DNA of 64,000 nt from CAMDHY01 sp046156265 (lineage in GTDB: Bacteria; Pseudomonadota; Alphaproteobacteria; Rhizobiales; Segnochrobactraceae). The notes under the pieces are model-generated. The model was given only the letters and a program-made list of their open reading frames with translations, was not told the origin of the DNA and made no database searches. The stretch covers positions 1-64,000 of the forward strand of contig NZ_JAWDIR010000043.1 of NCBI RefSeq assembly GCF_046156265.1. The letters are read 5' to 3'. Every line of letters starts with the position of its first letter. Within the stretch, counting starts at the first letter, position 1. A program made the translations under genes and the position numbers. Below, piece after piece: positions 8,451-16,792 of this stretch.

Positions 8451-8972
8451 ATGATCGACAGTCCGCGAGACCCGGTGTCGGGCGTCGATGCCGACGCCCT
8501 GAAGCGCGCCATGCGCACGTTGCCGGCAGCGGTCGCGGTCGTCACCGCCGGCGTCGGCGACGATCGCACCGGCGCCACGGTGACGTCAGTCGCCTCGTTC
8601 TCGATGGCGCCGCCGACGATGATGGTGAGCCTCAACCGGTCGTCGTCGACGTGGCTCGCCGTGCAGCGATACGGCCACTTCTGCATCAACGTGCTGCGCG
8701 ACGACCAGCAGGCGGTGGCGGACCGCTTCGCAGGCCGTGGCGGGCTCAGGGGCATGCACCGCTACGGCGAGGACGTGTGGGCGCCACTCGCCACGGGGGC
8801 GCTGGCGCTCGAGGGTGCGCTGGCAGCGATCGACTGCGAGCTCGAGGAGGCGTTCGAGCGCCACAGCCATGCGCTGCTCCTCGGCCGCGTCTCGGCGATC
8901 ACGCTCGGCAGCGGCGCGGCCCTCCTCTACGGCGACGGGCGCTACGGCACCTTCGCCGGCCCGTTGCCCTGA
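8451..8972 (+). CDS. Flavin reductase (FMN:NADH oxidoreductase) partner of the monooxygenase
   Basis: A 173-residue flavin-reductase-like FMN-binding protein (NtaB/HpaC/DIM6 type). The fold is shown by ALKRAMRTLPAAVAVVTAG, GATVTSVASFSMAPPTMMVSLNRSSSTW, the catalytic-region FCINVLRDDQQAVADRFAG and the terminal LLYGDGRYGTF. ATG 8451 with GGAG upstream was chosen; a GTG at 8379 in the same frame would add 24 unlikely residues. It should provide reduced FMN to the product of 6913-8283. Confidence 0.88.
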   Translation: MIDSPRDPVSGVDADALKRAMRTLPAAVAVVTAGVGDDRTGATVTSVASFSMAPPTMMVSLNRSSSTWLAVQRYGHFCINVLRDDQQAVADRFAGRGGLRGMHRYGEDVWAPLATGALALEGALAAIDCELEEAFERHSHALLLGRVSAITLGSGAALLYGDGRYGTFAGPLP

Positions 8973-8996
8973 CGTGACCCGGCGCGAGAGGGCGCG

Positions 8997-10289
8997 ATGA
9001 ACGAGCAGCCGGCAACGCCGGACCCGGTCGCCGGCGATCGCGTCGTCGCCGCCGTGTCGGGGCGCTTCTTCTATGGCTGGGTGATCGTCGCCGCCTGCTT
9101 CGTCGCGCAGGCGATGACGAGCATCTCAATCCAGGGCCTGTCGACCTATGTCGCGCCGCTGCAGCGCGAGTTCGGCTGGAGCCTCAGCCAGACGGCGGCG
9201 GGACGCTCCTTCCAGCAGGCGGACAGCTTCCTTGGCCCGCTCACCGGCTGGCTGGTCGACCGCTTCGGTCCGCGGGCGCTGATGAGCGCCGGCATCGTGC
9301 TCTATGCGGTGTCGTTCGTCGTCTTCAGCCAGATGAGCAGCCTGTGGGGCTACTACGCCGCCTGCGTGATGATGGCGGTGGCGAACAGCCTCGTCGGCCT
9401 GCTGATCGTCTCCTACACCCTGAACCACTGGTTCCGCCGCAAGCGCACGACGGCGATGGGCATCGCGGTGATGGGGTTTGCCGCCGCCGGCATCGTCTTC
9501 CTGCCGGCGCTCGTCTTCGTGCAGGGGCTGTTCGGCTGGCGCGAGGCGGCGCTGGCGACGGCGGCGGCGATGCTGGTGCTCGGGCTGCCGATCGTGTTCC
9601 TGATGCGCAACTCGCCGGAGCGCTGCGGCCTGCTGCCGGACGGCGACCGGCCGGAGGACCTCGCCGGCATTCTCAAGACCGGGCGGGGCGGCGGCCTCGT
9701 CGACTTCACCACCCGCCAAGCGGTGCGCACCCGCGCCTTCTGGCTGCTGACGATCGGGAACGCGCTCGCCCAGATGGCGCTGGCGGCGATCGTCGTCCAC
9801 CAGTTCCCCTATCTCGAGGACCTGCTGACGCGGGAGACGGCGGCGCTGGTGCTGTCGGTGCTGAACGTGTTCAACCTTCTCGGCCGCCTCGTCGGCGGTG
9901 TGCTCGGCGACCGCTTCCGCAAGCACATGATCATGGCGGTCAACATGGTGGCGGCAACGCTCGGCCTGGCGCTGCTCGTCGTCGCCGACGGGCTGGTGCT
10001 GCTGCTCGTCTACGCCGCGCTCTACGGGACGAGCTGGGGCATCCGCACCGCGGTGGCGAACTCGCTGCAGGGCGACTATTTCGGCCGCGCCTCGTTCGGC
10101 AAGATCGCCGGCCTCGCCCAGACGCTGGCCGCTCCGACGGCGATCCTGTCGCCGATCCTGTTCGGCCTGATCGTCGAGACGACCGGCGCCTACCGTCCGG
10201 CGCTGATGACGCTGGCGGTGCTGACCGGGATCGCCTCGGTGCTGTTCCTGCTGGCGGCACGGCCGCCGACGCCGGTGAAGGCGGTTTAG
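8997..10289 (+). CDS. MFS transporter (oxalate/formate antiporter-like)
   Basis: A 430-residue major facilitator with about twelve hydrophobic segments. The N-terminal FFYGWVIVAACFVAQAM and the first-half motif WLVDRFGPRALMSAG are typical of the OFA/monocarboxylate-type MFS group, which moves small carboxylates. It starts 24 bases after the flavin reductase stop, so all three genes are probably one operon and the carrier may import the monooxygenase substrate. It is followed by a shared hairpin with the convergent nitrilase gene. Confidence 0.87.
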   Translation: MNEQPATPDPVAGDRVVAAVSGRFFYGWVIVAACFVAQAMTSISIQGLSTYVAPLQREFGWSLSQTAAGRSFQQADSFLGPLTGWLVDRFGPRALMSAGIVLYAVSFVVFSQMSSLWGYYAACVMMAVANSLVGLLIVSYTLNHWFRRKRTTAMGIAVMGFAAAGIVFLPALVFVQGLFGWREAALATAAAMLVLGLPIVFLMRNSPERCGLLPDGDRPEDLAGILKTGRGGGLVDFTTRQAVRTRAFWLLTIGNALAQMALAAIVVHQFPYLEDLLTRETAALVLSVLNVFNLLGRLVGGVLGDRFRKHMIMAVNMVAATLGLALLVVADGLVLLLVYAALYGTSWGIRTAVANSLQGDYFGRASFGKIAGLAQTLAAPTAILSPILFGLIVETTGAYRPALMTLAVLTGIASVLFLLAARPPTPVKAV

Positions 10290-10302
10290 TCGCGCGTCGC
10301 TC

Positions 10303-10342
10303 CGCGGCACGGCCGGCGGCGAGCGCCTCGACCGTGCCGCGG
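10303..10342. terminator. Bidirectional stem-loop between MFS and nitrilase genes
   Basis: An 11-bp perfect stem (CCGCGGCACGG with CCGTGCCGCGG) and an 18-base loop lie between convergent genes. Position and strength suggest a two-way transcription stop. Confidence 0.5.
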
Positions 10343-10352
10343 GACCGTACTG

Positions 10353-11441
10353 TCAGTCCGTGGCGTCGCCGTCCGATCGCGGCCCCGACAGCTGTCGCGG
10401 CGGCTGCGCCGGCAGGCGCTCGCGGCGCTCCTCGCGGGCCGGACGCGGCAGGGCCGGGTTCGTCTCGCCGGCGGGCCCGCTCGGCTGGTAGAGCTGCGGC
10501 GCCGACCGGTTCACCTGCACCTGGAAGATGTCCGGGCGGTTGTAGTGGCCGGCGAAGTCGTGGCGGAGCTTCATCTGCACGCACAGCTCGAGGTCGCAGT
10601 CGCCGTAGAGGATGCCTTCCTCCGCCCCCATCGGCCCGGCGATCACCCGGCTGTTCGGCCCGACGATGACGCTGCCGCCGCAGCAGTCGTGGCTGCGCAT
10701 GAACGCCTCGCCCTCCGGGGAGAGCTTCATGCGGGCGATCATGTCCTCGTCGACCGTGCCGCAGGCGGAGACGACGAAGGCCTTGCTCATCTGCGCGAAG
10801 GCCTGCGAGTCGACCAGCACGCGGTTGCGCATCGGGTCGCCGCTGGTCGGGAAGTGGTTCGGCCAGCTCATCGCGTGGATGCGGGTGCCCTCGGCGATCA
10901 GGGCGAAGACGGCGAGGGGATTGGAGTTCTCGCCGCAGATCAGGCCGCTCATCGGGCCGAAGGCGGTGTCGAAGGCGCCGAAGGTGTCGCCGTGGCCGCC
11001 CATGTGGACGAGGCGCTCGCCGACCGTCGGCATGATTTTCTGATGCTTGCGGATGATCGACCCGTCCGGGCCGAAATAGATCTGCGAGTTGAACATCGTG
11101 CCGGTTGTGTTCGGCAGCTTCTCGCAGGCGCCCATGACGACATAGGCACCGGCGGCGCGGGCGGCTGCGCCGATGGCGCGCGTCTCCGGGCCGGGGATCT
11201 CGATCGAATTCTTGAAGAGCTCGGTGGCAAGCCGGTTCGCGATCGCGCCGGTGGCCGGGTGATGGTGATACCAAACCGGATGAGTAGGAATGAAGCCTTC
11301 CGGGAAGACGATGAACTTCGCACCGTTGTCGGCAGCCTCGAGGATCAGCCGGCAGGCCTTCTCGACGCAGGCTTCGCGATCGAGGAACACCGACGCCGCC
11401 TGCACGGCGGCCACACGCACGACCGGATAGACGTCACCCAC
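10353..11441 (-). CDS. Nitrilase
   Basis: A 362-residue nitrilase of the branch that hydrolyses nitriles straight to acids. The triad is visible: Glu in FIVFPEGFIPTHP, Lys in RKHQKIMPT and Cys in LICGENSNPLA, with the branch-specific SWPNHFPTSGDP region. The start was set at GTG 11441 because a perfect AGGAGG lies seven bases before it, while the longer frame has no such signal. The last 40 residues are a proline- and arginine-rich tail outside the catalytic fold; long tails in this family help helical assembly. It probably feeds from the same nitrogen-compound pathway as the convergent monooxygenase operon. Confidence 0.9.
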   Translation of the reverse strand: MGDVYPVVRVAAVQAASVFLDREACVEKACRLILEAADNGAKFIVFPEGFIPTHPVWYHHHPATGAIANRLATELFKNSIEIPGPETRAIGAAARAAGAYVVMGACEKLPNTTGTMFNSQIYFGPDGSIIRKHQKIMPTVGERLVHMGGHGDTFGAFDTAFGPMSGLICGENSNPLAVFALIAEGTRIHAMSWPNHFPTSGDPMRNRVLVDSQAFAQMSKAFVVSACGTVDEDMIARMKLSPEGEAFMRSHDCCGGSVIVGPNSRVIAGPMGAEEGILYGDCDLELCVQMKLRHDFAGHYNRPDIFQVQVNRSAPQLYQPSGPAGETNPALPRPAREERRERLPAQPPRQLSGPRSDGDATD

Positions 11442-11537
11442 CTTGGAGCCTCCTGCGCTTCGGGCCGGCCACCCAGGGCACGGCCTCTCCCGACTTGTTC
11501 TGTCCTGCACTCTGCCGCGAATGCCGCGACCGGCGCA

Positions 11538-11545
11538 ATGTATAC
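11538..11545. promoter_or_regulatory. TGTATACA palindrome in the nitrilase/beta-lactamase-like intergenic region
   Basis: The 215-base gap between divergent genes contains the symmetric octamer TGTATACA, the core seen in operators of several GntR-family regulators. No GntR gene is in the window, so the assignment is tentative. Confidence 0.2.
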
Positions 11546-11656
11546 AGGTCGGCGCACGTGTCGACGGTGCGGATGGCCTCGGTGCCGCTCATCTTGGGGT
11601 AGCATTCCCCGCCGGGCTGCCCGTTTCTCGCCATGGAGCCCCCCTAGGGACTGGGG

Positions 11657-12763
11657 ATGATCATCCGCTCGCTCCTGATCCTCGCCCTCGCTCTCGCCGC
11701 CGTGCCCGCCCGGGCGACGACTGAGACGCCTGAGGGCGCCGGCGCCGGCCTCGAGGCAGTGCTCGACCGCGCCACCGCCATCACGCCGCTCGAAACCGTC
11801 GTCGTCGCCGTCGACGGGGAGAGGGTGGCCGAGCGTGGCTATCGCGGCCACCGCGTCACCGCGCCGACCAACATCAAGTCGGCCTCCAAGTCGGTGATCT
11901 CGCTCCTCGTCGGCATTGCCATCGACCGCGGCGTGCTGGAAGGGCCGGACCAGCCGATCGCGCCCTTGCTCGCGCGCGACCTGCCGGCGAACGCGGACCC
12001 ACGGCTCGCCACCGTGACGATCGGCAACCTGCTGTCCATGCAGGCCGGGCTCGAGCGCACCTCGGGGGCGAACTACGGGCGGTGGGTGTCGAGCGGCAAC
12101 TGGGTGCGAGCGGCGCTCGCCCAGCCCTTCGTCGCCGAGCCCGGCGCCGAGATGCTCTATTCGACCGGCTCGACGCATCTCCTGTCGGCGATCCTGACGC
12201 GCAAGACCGGCCAGTCGACGCTTTCGCTGGCGCGCGAATGGCTCGCCCCGGTCGACGACTTCGCGATTTCCGCCTGGGACCGCGATCCGCAGGGCATCTA
12301 TCTCGGCGGCAACCAGATGGCGATGAGCCCGCGCTCGCTGCTTGCCTTCGGCGAGCTCTACCGCACCGGCGGTCGCGCCCCCGACGGCACGCAGGTGGTG
12401 TCGGCCGAGTGGATCGAGACGTCCTGGCGGCAGCGCACCAACTCCCGCTTCACCGGCGACGGTTACGGCTACGGCTGGTTCCTGCGCGACATCGCCGGCG
12501 AGCCGGTGCGCTACGCCTGGGGCTACGGCGGCCAGATGCTCTACGTCGTGCCCAGCCTCGGCCTGACGATGGTGATGACGTCGGACGATACCGCCCCCGC
12601 CGGCCGCACCGGCCACCGCGACGCCCTGCACGCGCTCGCCGGCGAGATCATCACGGCGGTGGCGGCCGACGCACCGGCTAAACCGGGAGCGGCGGAGGGG
12701 GCGCAGTCCGCTACGCCGCCGGTCCCCTCGCCGCCGATGGATCAGGGCGATCCGGCGCCCTGA
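11657..12763 (+). CDS. Secreted serine hydrolase, class C beta-lactamase/DD-peptidase-like
   Basis: A 368-residue exported protein with an 18-20 residue signal peptide (LILALALAAVPARA). The fold is that of class C beta-lactamases and 6-aminohexanoate-dimer hydrolases: the S-x-x-K motif is in IKSASKSVIS and a Y-S-T second-motif equivalent is in MLYSTGSTHLL. The third motif region reads WGYGGQMLYVVP instead of KTG, as in many esterases of this fold. A proline-rich tail ends the protein. The role is probably an esterase or amidase in the periplasm; antibiotic resistance is not implied. It is divergent from the nitrilase gene. Confidence 0.85.
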   Translation: MIIRSLLILALALAAVPARATTETPEGAGAGLEAVLDRATAITPLETVVVAVDGERVAERGYRGHRVTAPTNIKSASKSVISLLVGIAIDRGVLEGPDQPIAPLLARDLPANADPRLATVTIGNLLSMQAGLERTSGANYGRWVSSGNWVRAALAQPFVAEPGAEMLYSTGSTHLLSAILTRKTGQSTLSLAREWLAPVDDFAISAWDRDPQGIYLGGNQMAMSPRSLLAFGELYRTGGRAPDGTQVVSAEWIETSWRQRTNSRFTGDGYGYGWFLRDIAGEPVRYAWGYGGQMLYVVPSLGLTMVMTSDDTAPAGRTGHRDALHALAGEIITAVAADAPAKPGAAEGAQSATPPVPSPPMDQGDPAP

Positions 12764-12978
12764 GGGCCGAGCGGCTTCCCGTCTCCGAACAGCCGGCCGG
12801 CGGCGAAAGCCCGCACGCATGTCGTGCTCGGGAGCGGGATATTCGCGGCCGCTTCGTCGGCCATTCACAACCTTCGAGCCTCGCCGAAGGCGGATGAGCA
12901 CGCTAAACCTTGTTCAAGTTGGAAGCGGCTGATCCCTGCGCAGAGCGCGCGTCCAAGCCGCCTGGGAAGGGAACTTCA

Positions 12979-13983
12979 ATGGCAAACGGCATCGACCGTC
13001 GCGCGCTGTTCGGCTTGACCGCAGCCGCCGGGGCCGCACTCGCGGCACCCGCCATCCTCTCGTCGGAAGCCGAGGCTGCCCCCGATACGGGCGACATCAA
13101 GAAGGCCCTGCGTGGTTTCGACAAGCTGCCGGGCGACGTCGCCTACCGGATCAACGTCGGCCGCGGCGGCAGGCGCTTCACCGCTGGACAGCGGGCAGGC
13201 GACAGGCTCTTCGTCGGCAGCTCCGTCAAGACCTTCATCCTGGCGCGCTACCTCAGGGACGTCGAGAACGGGCGGCTGAGCCTGACGGAGCAGCTCAAGG
13301 TCAACAACGCCGTCCGCTCGCTCTCGAGCCCGGTGTTCCTCGACCTGACCGGGACGACGCCGGCGACGTCCGTGCTGGAGGCGATGATCACGCACTCCGA
13401 CAACACGGCCACCGACATCGCGCTGCGTCAGGTCGGCGCCGGGCGGGTTCGCACGTTCATCGAGAACGCCGGTCTCTCGTCGGTCAGGATCGCGACCTCG
13501 ACCCGGCTGCTGTTCTGCTATCTCGCCGGCGCCCCCTTCGGTGTCGACGAGGGGTGGGCGGGGATGAAGCGGATCGCGAGGGGCGAGGATTTTGGTCCCC
13601 TGCGATCGCCGATGAACAGGCGCGAGACGATGCAGGGCTCTGCCGAGGACTTCGTCAGCTACTACGAGCAGATCCGCGGTGGCGATCTCATCCGGACCGA
13701 GGCGATGCAGCGGGAGTTTCGCCGCATCTCGTCGATGCCGGCGATCTTCTGGTCCGTCGGGCCGGAGAACACCCCGATCTTCGGCAAGGGCGGCAGCATC
13801 GAGTGGGATAACTTCAACGCCCTCTGCCTGCCCGGCCAGATGCTGATCGGCGGCACGCTGCCGGTGACCTTCTCGTTCGTCGTCAACTGGAAGGGCAAGC
13901 CGAGCACCATTCCCGGCGTCGGCGACCAGTTCGCCTCGGCGATCCGCGACACGCTCGCGGCCACGGCCAAGGCGTTCGGCTGA
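12979..13983 (+). CDS. Exported class A beta-lactamase-like serine hydrolase
   Basis: A 334-residue protein with an N-terminal DRRALFGLTAAAGAALAAPA segment resembling a Tat or Sec signal. Class A landmarks are present: S-x-x-K in GSSVKTF, the SDN motif in THSDNTATD and a KGG third motif in FGKGGSIEWD. The spacing and the atypical omega-loop region (RGEDFGPLRSPM) argue for a distant relative, not a classic penicillinase. ATG 12979 follows GGGAAGGG. Together with the gene upstream it makes a side-by-side pair of unrelated subfamilies of serine penicillin-binding folds. The substrate is unknown. Confidence 0.8.
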   Translation: MANGIDRRALFGLTAAAGAALAAPAILSSEAEAAPDTGDIKKALRGFDKLPGDVAYRINVGRGGRRFTAGQRAGDRLFVGSSVKTFILARYLRDVENGRLSLTEQLKVNNAVRSLSSPVFLDLTGTTPATSVLEAMITHSDNTATDIALRQVGAGRVRTFIENAGLSSVRIATSTRLLFCYLAGAPFGVDEGWAGMKRIARGEDFGPLRSPMNRRETMQGSAEDFVSYYEQIRGGDLIRTEAMQREFRRISSMPAIFWSVGPENTPIFGKGGSIEWDNFNALCLPGQMLIGGTLPVTFSFVVNWKGKPSTIPGVGDQFASAIRDTLAATAKAFG

Positions 13984-14027
13984 GCCGATCCGGCTCGCGC
14001 CCGGACGTGATCGACACTGCGGCGGAC

Positions 14028-14052
14028 GCGGTCCTGCGTCTCGCCGGACCGC
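14028..14052 (+). terminator. Possible weak hairpin after the class A-like gene
   Basis: GCGGTCC and GGACCGC flank an 11-base loop about 45 bases after the stop codon. No T-run follows. The rest of the 252-base gap shows only the ribosome binding site of the next small gene. Confidence 0.25.
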
Positions 14053-14235
14053 GCCCGTTCACGCTGACGGCGCCGCGCTGCGACATCCCCCGGAACTGAA
14101 AGCCTCTTCGGCGATTGGATAGGTGCATCGGACTTCCGTCGCGATGCGTCGTTTCAGAAACACCGGCATCGATCTGACCCGGCGGGCTTGCCCTGCCGGG
14201 ACAGGATCGTCGACGGCTGCCGCAGGAGTGAAGTC

Positions 14236-14313
14236 ATGGGTCGCGGAATCTTGCTTTGGATGCTGGGCGTGCCGATCCCGATCATCATCCTCCTCGCACT
14301 CTTCTTCCGGTGA
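14236..14313 (+). CDS. 25-residue single-pass membrane peptide
   Basis: The frame from ATG 14236 to TGA 14313 encodes MGRGILLWMLGVPIPIIILL and then ALFFR: a short charged start, one membrane helix and an arginine end. AGGAG lies 7 bases before the ATG. Peptides of this exact style (MGRGILLW-L-GVP-PIIIL) occur as small conserved proteins in Hyphomicrobiales. It sits 8 bases upstream of the membrane protein at 14322 and is almost certainly cotranscribed. The function is unknown. Confidence 0.7.
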   Translation: MGRGILLWMLGVPIPIIILLALFFR

Positions 14314-14321
14314 GGCGCCCC

Positions 14322-15239
14322 ATGGCTCATGTCACACCGGTCGATGTCGTCCCGGCCGTCGCGGTCGCAACGTCGTCCAGCGCATCCCCGTCCGCCGTCT
14401 CGTGGGCGGCCATCTTCGTCGGCGCCTTCGCGGCCGCCGCGTTGTCGCTCGTCCTCTTCATCCTCGGCACCGGGCTCGGGCTGACGATGGTGTCGCCCTG
14501 GGAATGGGAGGGCGCCTCCGCAACGACGTTCGCGGTGTCGACGGCGATCTGGCTCGTCGTCATGCAGTGGCTGTCGTCGGGCGTCGGCGGCTATCTCGCC
14601 GGCCGCCTGCGGACGAAGTGGAGCGGACTCAACTCCGACGAATCGTTCTTCCGCGACACGGCGCACGGCTTCATGGCGTGGGCGGTGGCGACCCTGTTCG
14701 TGACCTGGCTGCTGAGCTCGGCGCTTTCCTCCGCCGTCAGCGGCGGAGCGTCGGCGATCGGCTCGGTCGCGGCTGGTGCGGCACAGGGGACCGCGCAGGC
14801 TGCTTCGACCGAGCTCGGCGACAGCGGCGCATCGCCGACCGACTACTTCGTCGACGTGCTGTTCCGGCCGGGTAGTGCCGGGACGACGCCCACGGGCGCC
14901 GTGACCGGTTCGCCAGAGAACGCCGCCGACGGACGCAGCGAGGCCGTCCGCATCCTCGTCACCAGCGCCGCGAGCGGCGAGGTGGCGGCACCGGACCGGA
15001 CGCGTCTCGCCCAGCTTGTCTCGGCGCGCACCGGGCTGACGCAGGCGGAGGCCGAGGAGCGTGTGAACGAGGTGCTCGGCCGCATCGATGCGGCGGCGAC
15101 ACAGGCCCGCGAGACGGCGGACCAGGCGCGGCAGGCGGGCATGATGCTCGCCTTCATGACGGTGCTGTCGTTCATCATCGGCGCGTTCGTCGCGAGCGCC
15201 GCCGGCGCCCTCGGCGGTCGTCAGCGCGACACGTACTGA
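14322..15239 (+). CDS. Membrane protein with two to four transmembrane segments
   Basis: A 305-residue protein. Hydrophobic segments lie at about 25-50 (SWAAIFVGAFAAAALSLVLFILGTGLGL), 65-90, 110-135 and 275-300 (MMLAFMTVLSFIIGAFVASAAGALGG). Between them lies a soluble region of about 120 residues, including a helical QAEAEERVNEVLGRIDAAATQARETADQARQ stretch reminiscent of apolipoprotein-like repeats. Short glycine motifs (GTGLGL, SGVGGYLAGRLR) match an uncharacterised alphaproteobacterial membrane family. Function is unknown. A perfect terminator follows. Confidence 0.75.
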   Translation: MAHVTPVDVVPAVAVATSSSASPSAVSWAAIFVGAFAAAALSLVLFILGTGLGLTMVSPWEWEGASATTFAVSTAIWLVVMQWLSSGVGGYLAGRLRTKWSGLNSDESFFRDTAHGFMAWAVATLFVTWLLSSALSSAVSGGASAIGSVAAGAAQGTAQAASTELGDSGASPTDYFVDVLFRPGSAGTTPTGAVTGSPENAADGRSEAVRILVTSAASGEVAAPDRTRLAQLVSARTGLTQAEAEERVNEVLGRIDAAATQARETADQARQAGMMLAFMTVLSFIIGAFVASAAGALGGRQRDTY

Positions 15240-15293
15240 GCCTCGTCGTGGCGACGGTCTTCGTCGCCGCCTGATCGCACTCCGGCGATCCTT

Positions 15294-15325
15294 GCAGCCC
15301 CGCTCGCGCGGGGCTGCTTTCGTTT
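15294..15325 (+). terminator. Rho-independent terminator
   Basis: GCAGCCCCGC and GCGGGGCTGC form a perfect 10-bp stem with a TCGC loop, followed by TTTCGTTT. It closes the two-gene membrane operon. Confidence 0.88.
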
Positions 15326-15480
15326 GGCTCCCGCGCGGGCCACGGGAGCCCTCGCTCCCGACCCTCGAGGATCACCGCGTGGCGGTAAGTGACGGCGTCG
15401 CGCCGGATTTTCGGTCCGGCACCGGGAACGAAGGCACGCCCCGGGGGTTCTCCGATCCCTTGTTGACTGGAGTATCCGAC

Positions 15481-15861
15481 ATGAAGACCGCCGTACTCGC
15501 CCTCGCTCTGTCCGTCGCCGCCGTGCCCGCCTTCGCGCAGGGCACGACCACCGGCCAGATCCCGCAGATGATGGAGATCGAGCAGGACGACATCATGGTC
15601 CCGGGCCTCGCCATGCGCGTCGACGAGGTCGAGGACATCACGGTGGTCGATGCCGCCGGCAACACCATCGGCGAGGTCGACGAGGTGCTCGGCAACGCCG
15701 ATGGCCAGCCGGTCGCGGTGGTCGTCGAGGCGGGCGGCTTTCTCGGCATCGGCGAGAAGGATGTGATCGTCGACATCAACCGCCTGCGCAAGAACGGCGA
15801 CAGCGTCGTGCTCGACATGTCGAAGGCGGAAGTCGAGAACCTGCCGGCCTGGGCCGACTGA
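15481..15861 (+). CDS. Periplasmic PRC-barrel domain protein
   Basis: A 126-residue protein with a cleavable signal peptide (MKTAVLALALSVAAVPAFAQ). The mature part has the PRC-barrel pattern VDAAGNTIGEVDEVLGNADGQPVAVVVEAGGFLGIGEKDVIVDINRLR, a small beta-barrel found in RimM and photosynthetic H subunits and common as stand-alone exported proteins in Hyphomicrobiales. It probably acts in envelope stress or surface association, but no experimental role is assumed. GGAG lies upstream of ATG 15481 and a terminator follows. Confidence 0.82.
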   Translation: MKTAVLALALSVAAVPAFAQGTTTGQIPQMMEIEQDDIMVPGLAMRVDEVEDITVVDAAGNTIGEVDEVLGNADGQPVAVVVEAGGFLGIGEKDVIVDINRLRKNGDSVVLDMSKAEVENLPAWAD

Positions 15862-15941
15862 TCGGCGACGGCGCCCTCGTGACGGGGCGGCGGCAGGGCC
15901 TTCGGGCCACGCCGCCTCTTCCGTGGGGATTGGTGACCAGC

Positions 15942-15975
15942 AAGGCCCGGCACGCGTGTGTCGGGCCTTCTCTCG
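15942..15975 (+). terminator. Terminator after the PRC-barrel gene
   Basis: AAGGCCCG and CGGGCCTT form an 8-bp stem with an inner CAC/GTG pairing, followed by CTCTC. Confidence 0.55.
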
Positions 15976-16073
15976 TCCGGCTACACATGAAGGCCCGTTA
16001 CCCCGGACACCCGACAGGGGAAATGGACGGCGGGGCCCGACAAGTCAGACCTTCCGCGACGAGTTGAAATCGT

Positions 16074-16150
16074 TGGTGACCCCGACGCGATTCGAACGCG
16101 TGACCCTCAGATTAGGAATCTGATGCTCTATCCTGCTGAGCTACGGGGTC
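16074..16150 (-). tRNA. tRNA-Arg (anticodon CCT)
   Basis: A complete 77-nt cloverleaf on the minus strand with genome-encoded CCA. The acceptor is GACCCCG pairing with CGGGGTC, the D arm is GCTC/GAGC, the anticodon stem CAGAT/ATCTG surrounds the loop TTCCTAA (anticodon CCT), and the T arm contains GTTCGAATC. Confidence 0.95.
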
Positions 16151-16273
16151 CCATGCGCCGTTTAGCATGGAACGCGGCGGCGATCACCGGGGTTCGTGCG
16201 TCGGTGCCGGCATGGTAGTCAGGCCGAGGCGATCGAGGGGGAGGAGGCGTCGCATGCGATGGGGAGTTCGGCC

Positions 16274-16792
16274 ATGAGTCGGGCCTTCGTGCGCGAGCCC
16301 GACGGCGATACGCCCCCTGAGCCTCCGGCCGAGACGCCGGTCAGCCCGCACCGTAATCTCGTCACTCCGCGCGGCCTCACGCTTCTGCAGGCCGAACTCG
16401 AACGCCTCGACGCCGTTCTGGCGCGCCCCGAGGCAGACGACTCCGCCGAACGCGCCCGCGTTGCGCGCGATCGCCGCTACATCGCGCGGCGGCTCGCCAG
16501 CGCCGAGCCGGTGGCGCCGCACGGTGAGGGTGACCACGATCCGACGGTGACCTTCGGTTGCGCCGTGACGCTGGTGCTTTCCGGTGGGCGCAGGGTCACG
16601 TGGCGCATCGTCGGCGAAGACGAGGCCGACCCATCCCACGGACGCATCGCCTGGACCTCACCGGTCGCCGGTCTGCTGATCGGGCTCGGCGTCGGTGACG
16701 AGGTCGTGCTGCCGGCGGGAGCGGCGGAGGTCGCCGCCATCGACACTGCCGCGGAGCAGCTTCCGGAGCCGTCCACAGGAGACCTTGCTTGA
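16274..16792 (+). CDS. GreA/GreB-family transcription factor-like protein
   Basis: A 172-residue protein of the GreA/GreB family. The N-terminal part contains the coiled-coil entry VTPRGLTLLQAELERLDAVLARPEADDSAERARVARDRRYIARRLASAEP, but the coiled coil is short and the acidic tip is not the canonical pair of GreA. The C-terminal FKBP-like domain reads VTFGCAVTLVLSGGRRVTWRIVGEDEADPSHGRIAWTSPVAGLLIGLGVGDEVVLP. This fits the group of GreB-like RNA-polymerase-binding proteins such as Rnk or nucleoside-diphosphate-kinase-regulator relatives. ATG 16274 follows GGGGAG; ATG 16259 is a possible alternative. Its stop overlaps the next gene by four bases. Confidence 0.8.
   Translation: MSRAFVREPDGDTPPEPPAETPVSPHRNLVTPRGLTLLQAELERLDAVLARPEADDSAERARVARDRRYIARRLASAEPVAPHGEGDHDPTVTFGCAVTLVLSGGRRVTWRIVGEDEADPSHGRIAWTSPVAGLLIGLGVGDEVVLPAGAAEVAAIDTAAEQLPEPSTGDLA

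Noticed and set aside
11657..13983. Beta-lactam resistance genes
   Set aside because: Both proteins have the fold, but the third motif and omega-loop regions are atypical, so resistance cannot be claimed.
16074..16150. tRNA-Arg(CCT) as an integration site
   Set aside because: No integrase gene, direct repeat of the tRNA 3' end or composition change was seen next to it.
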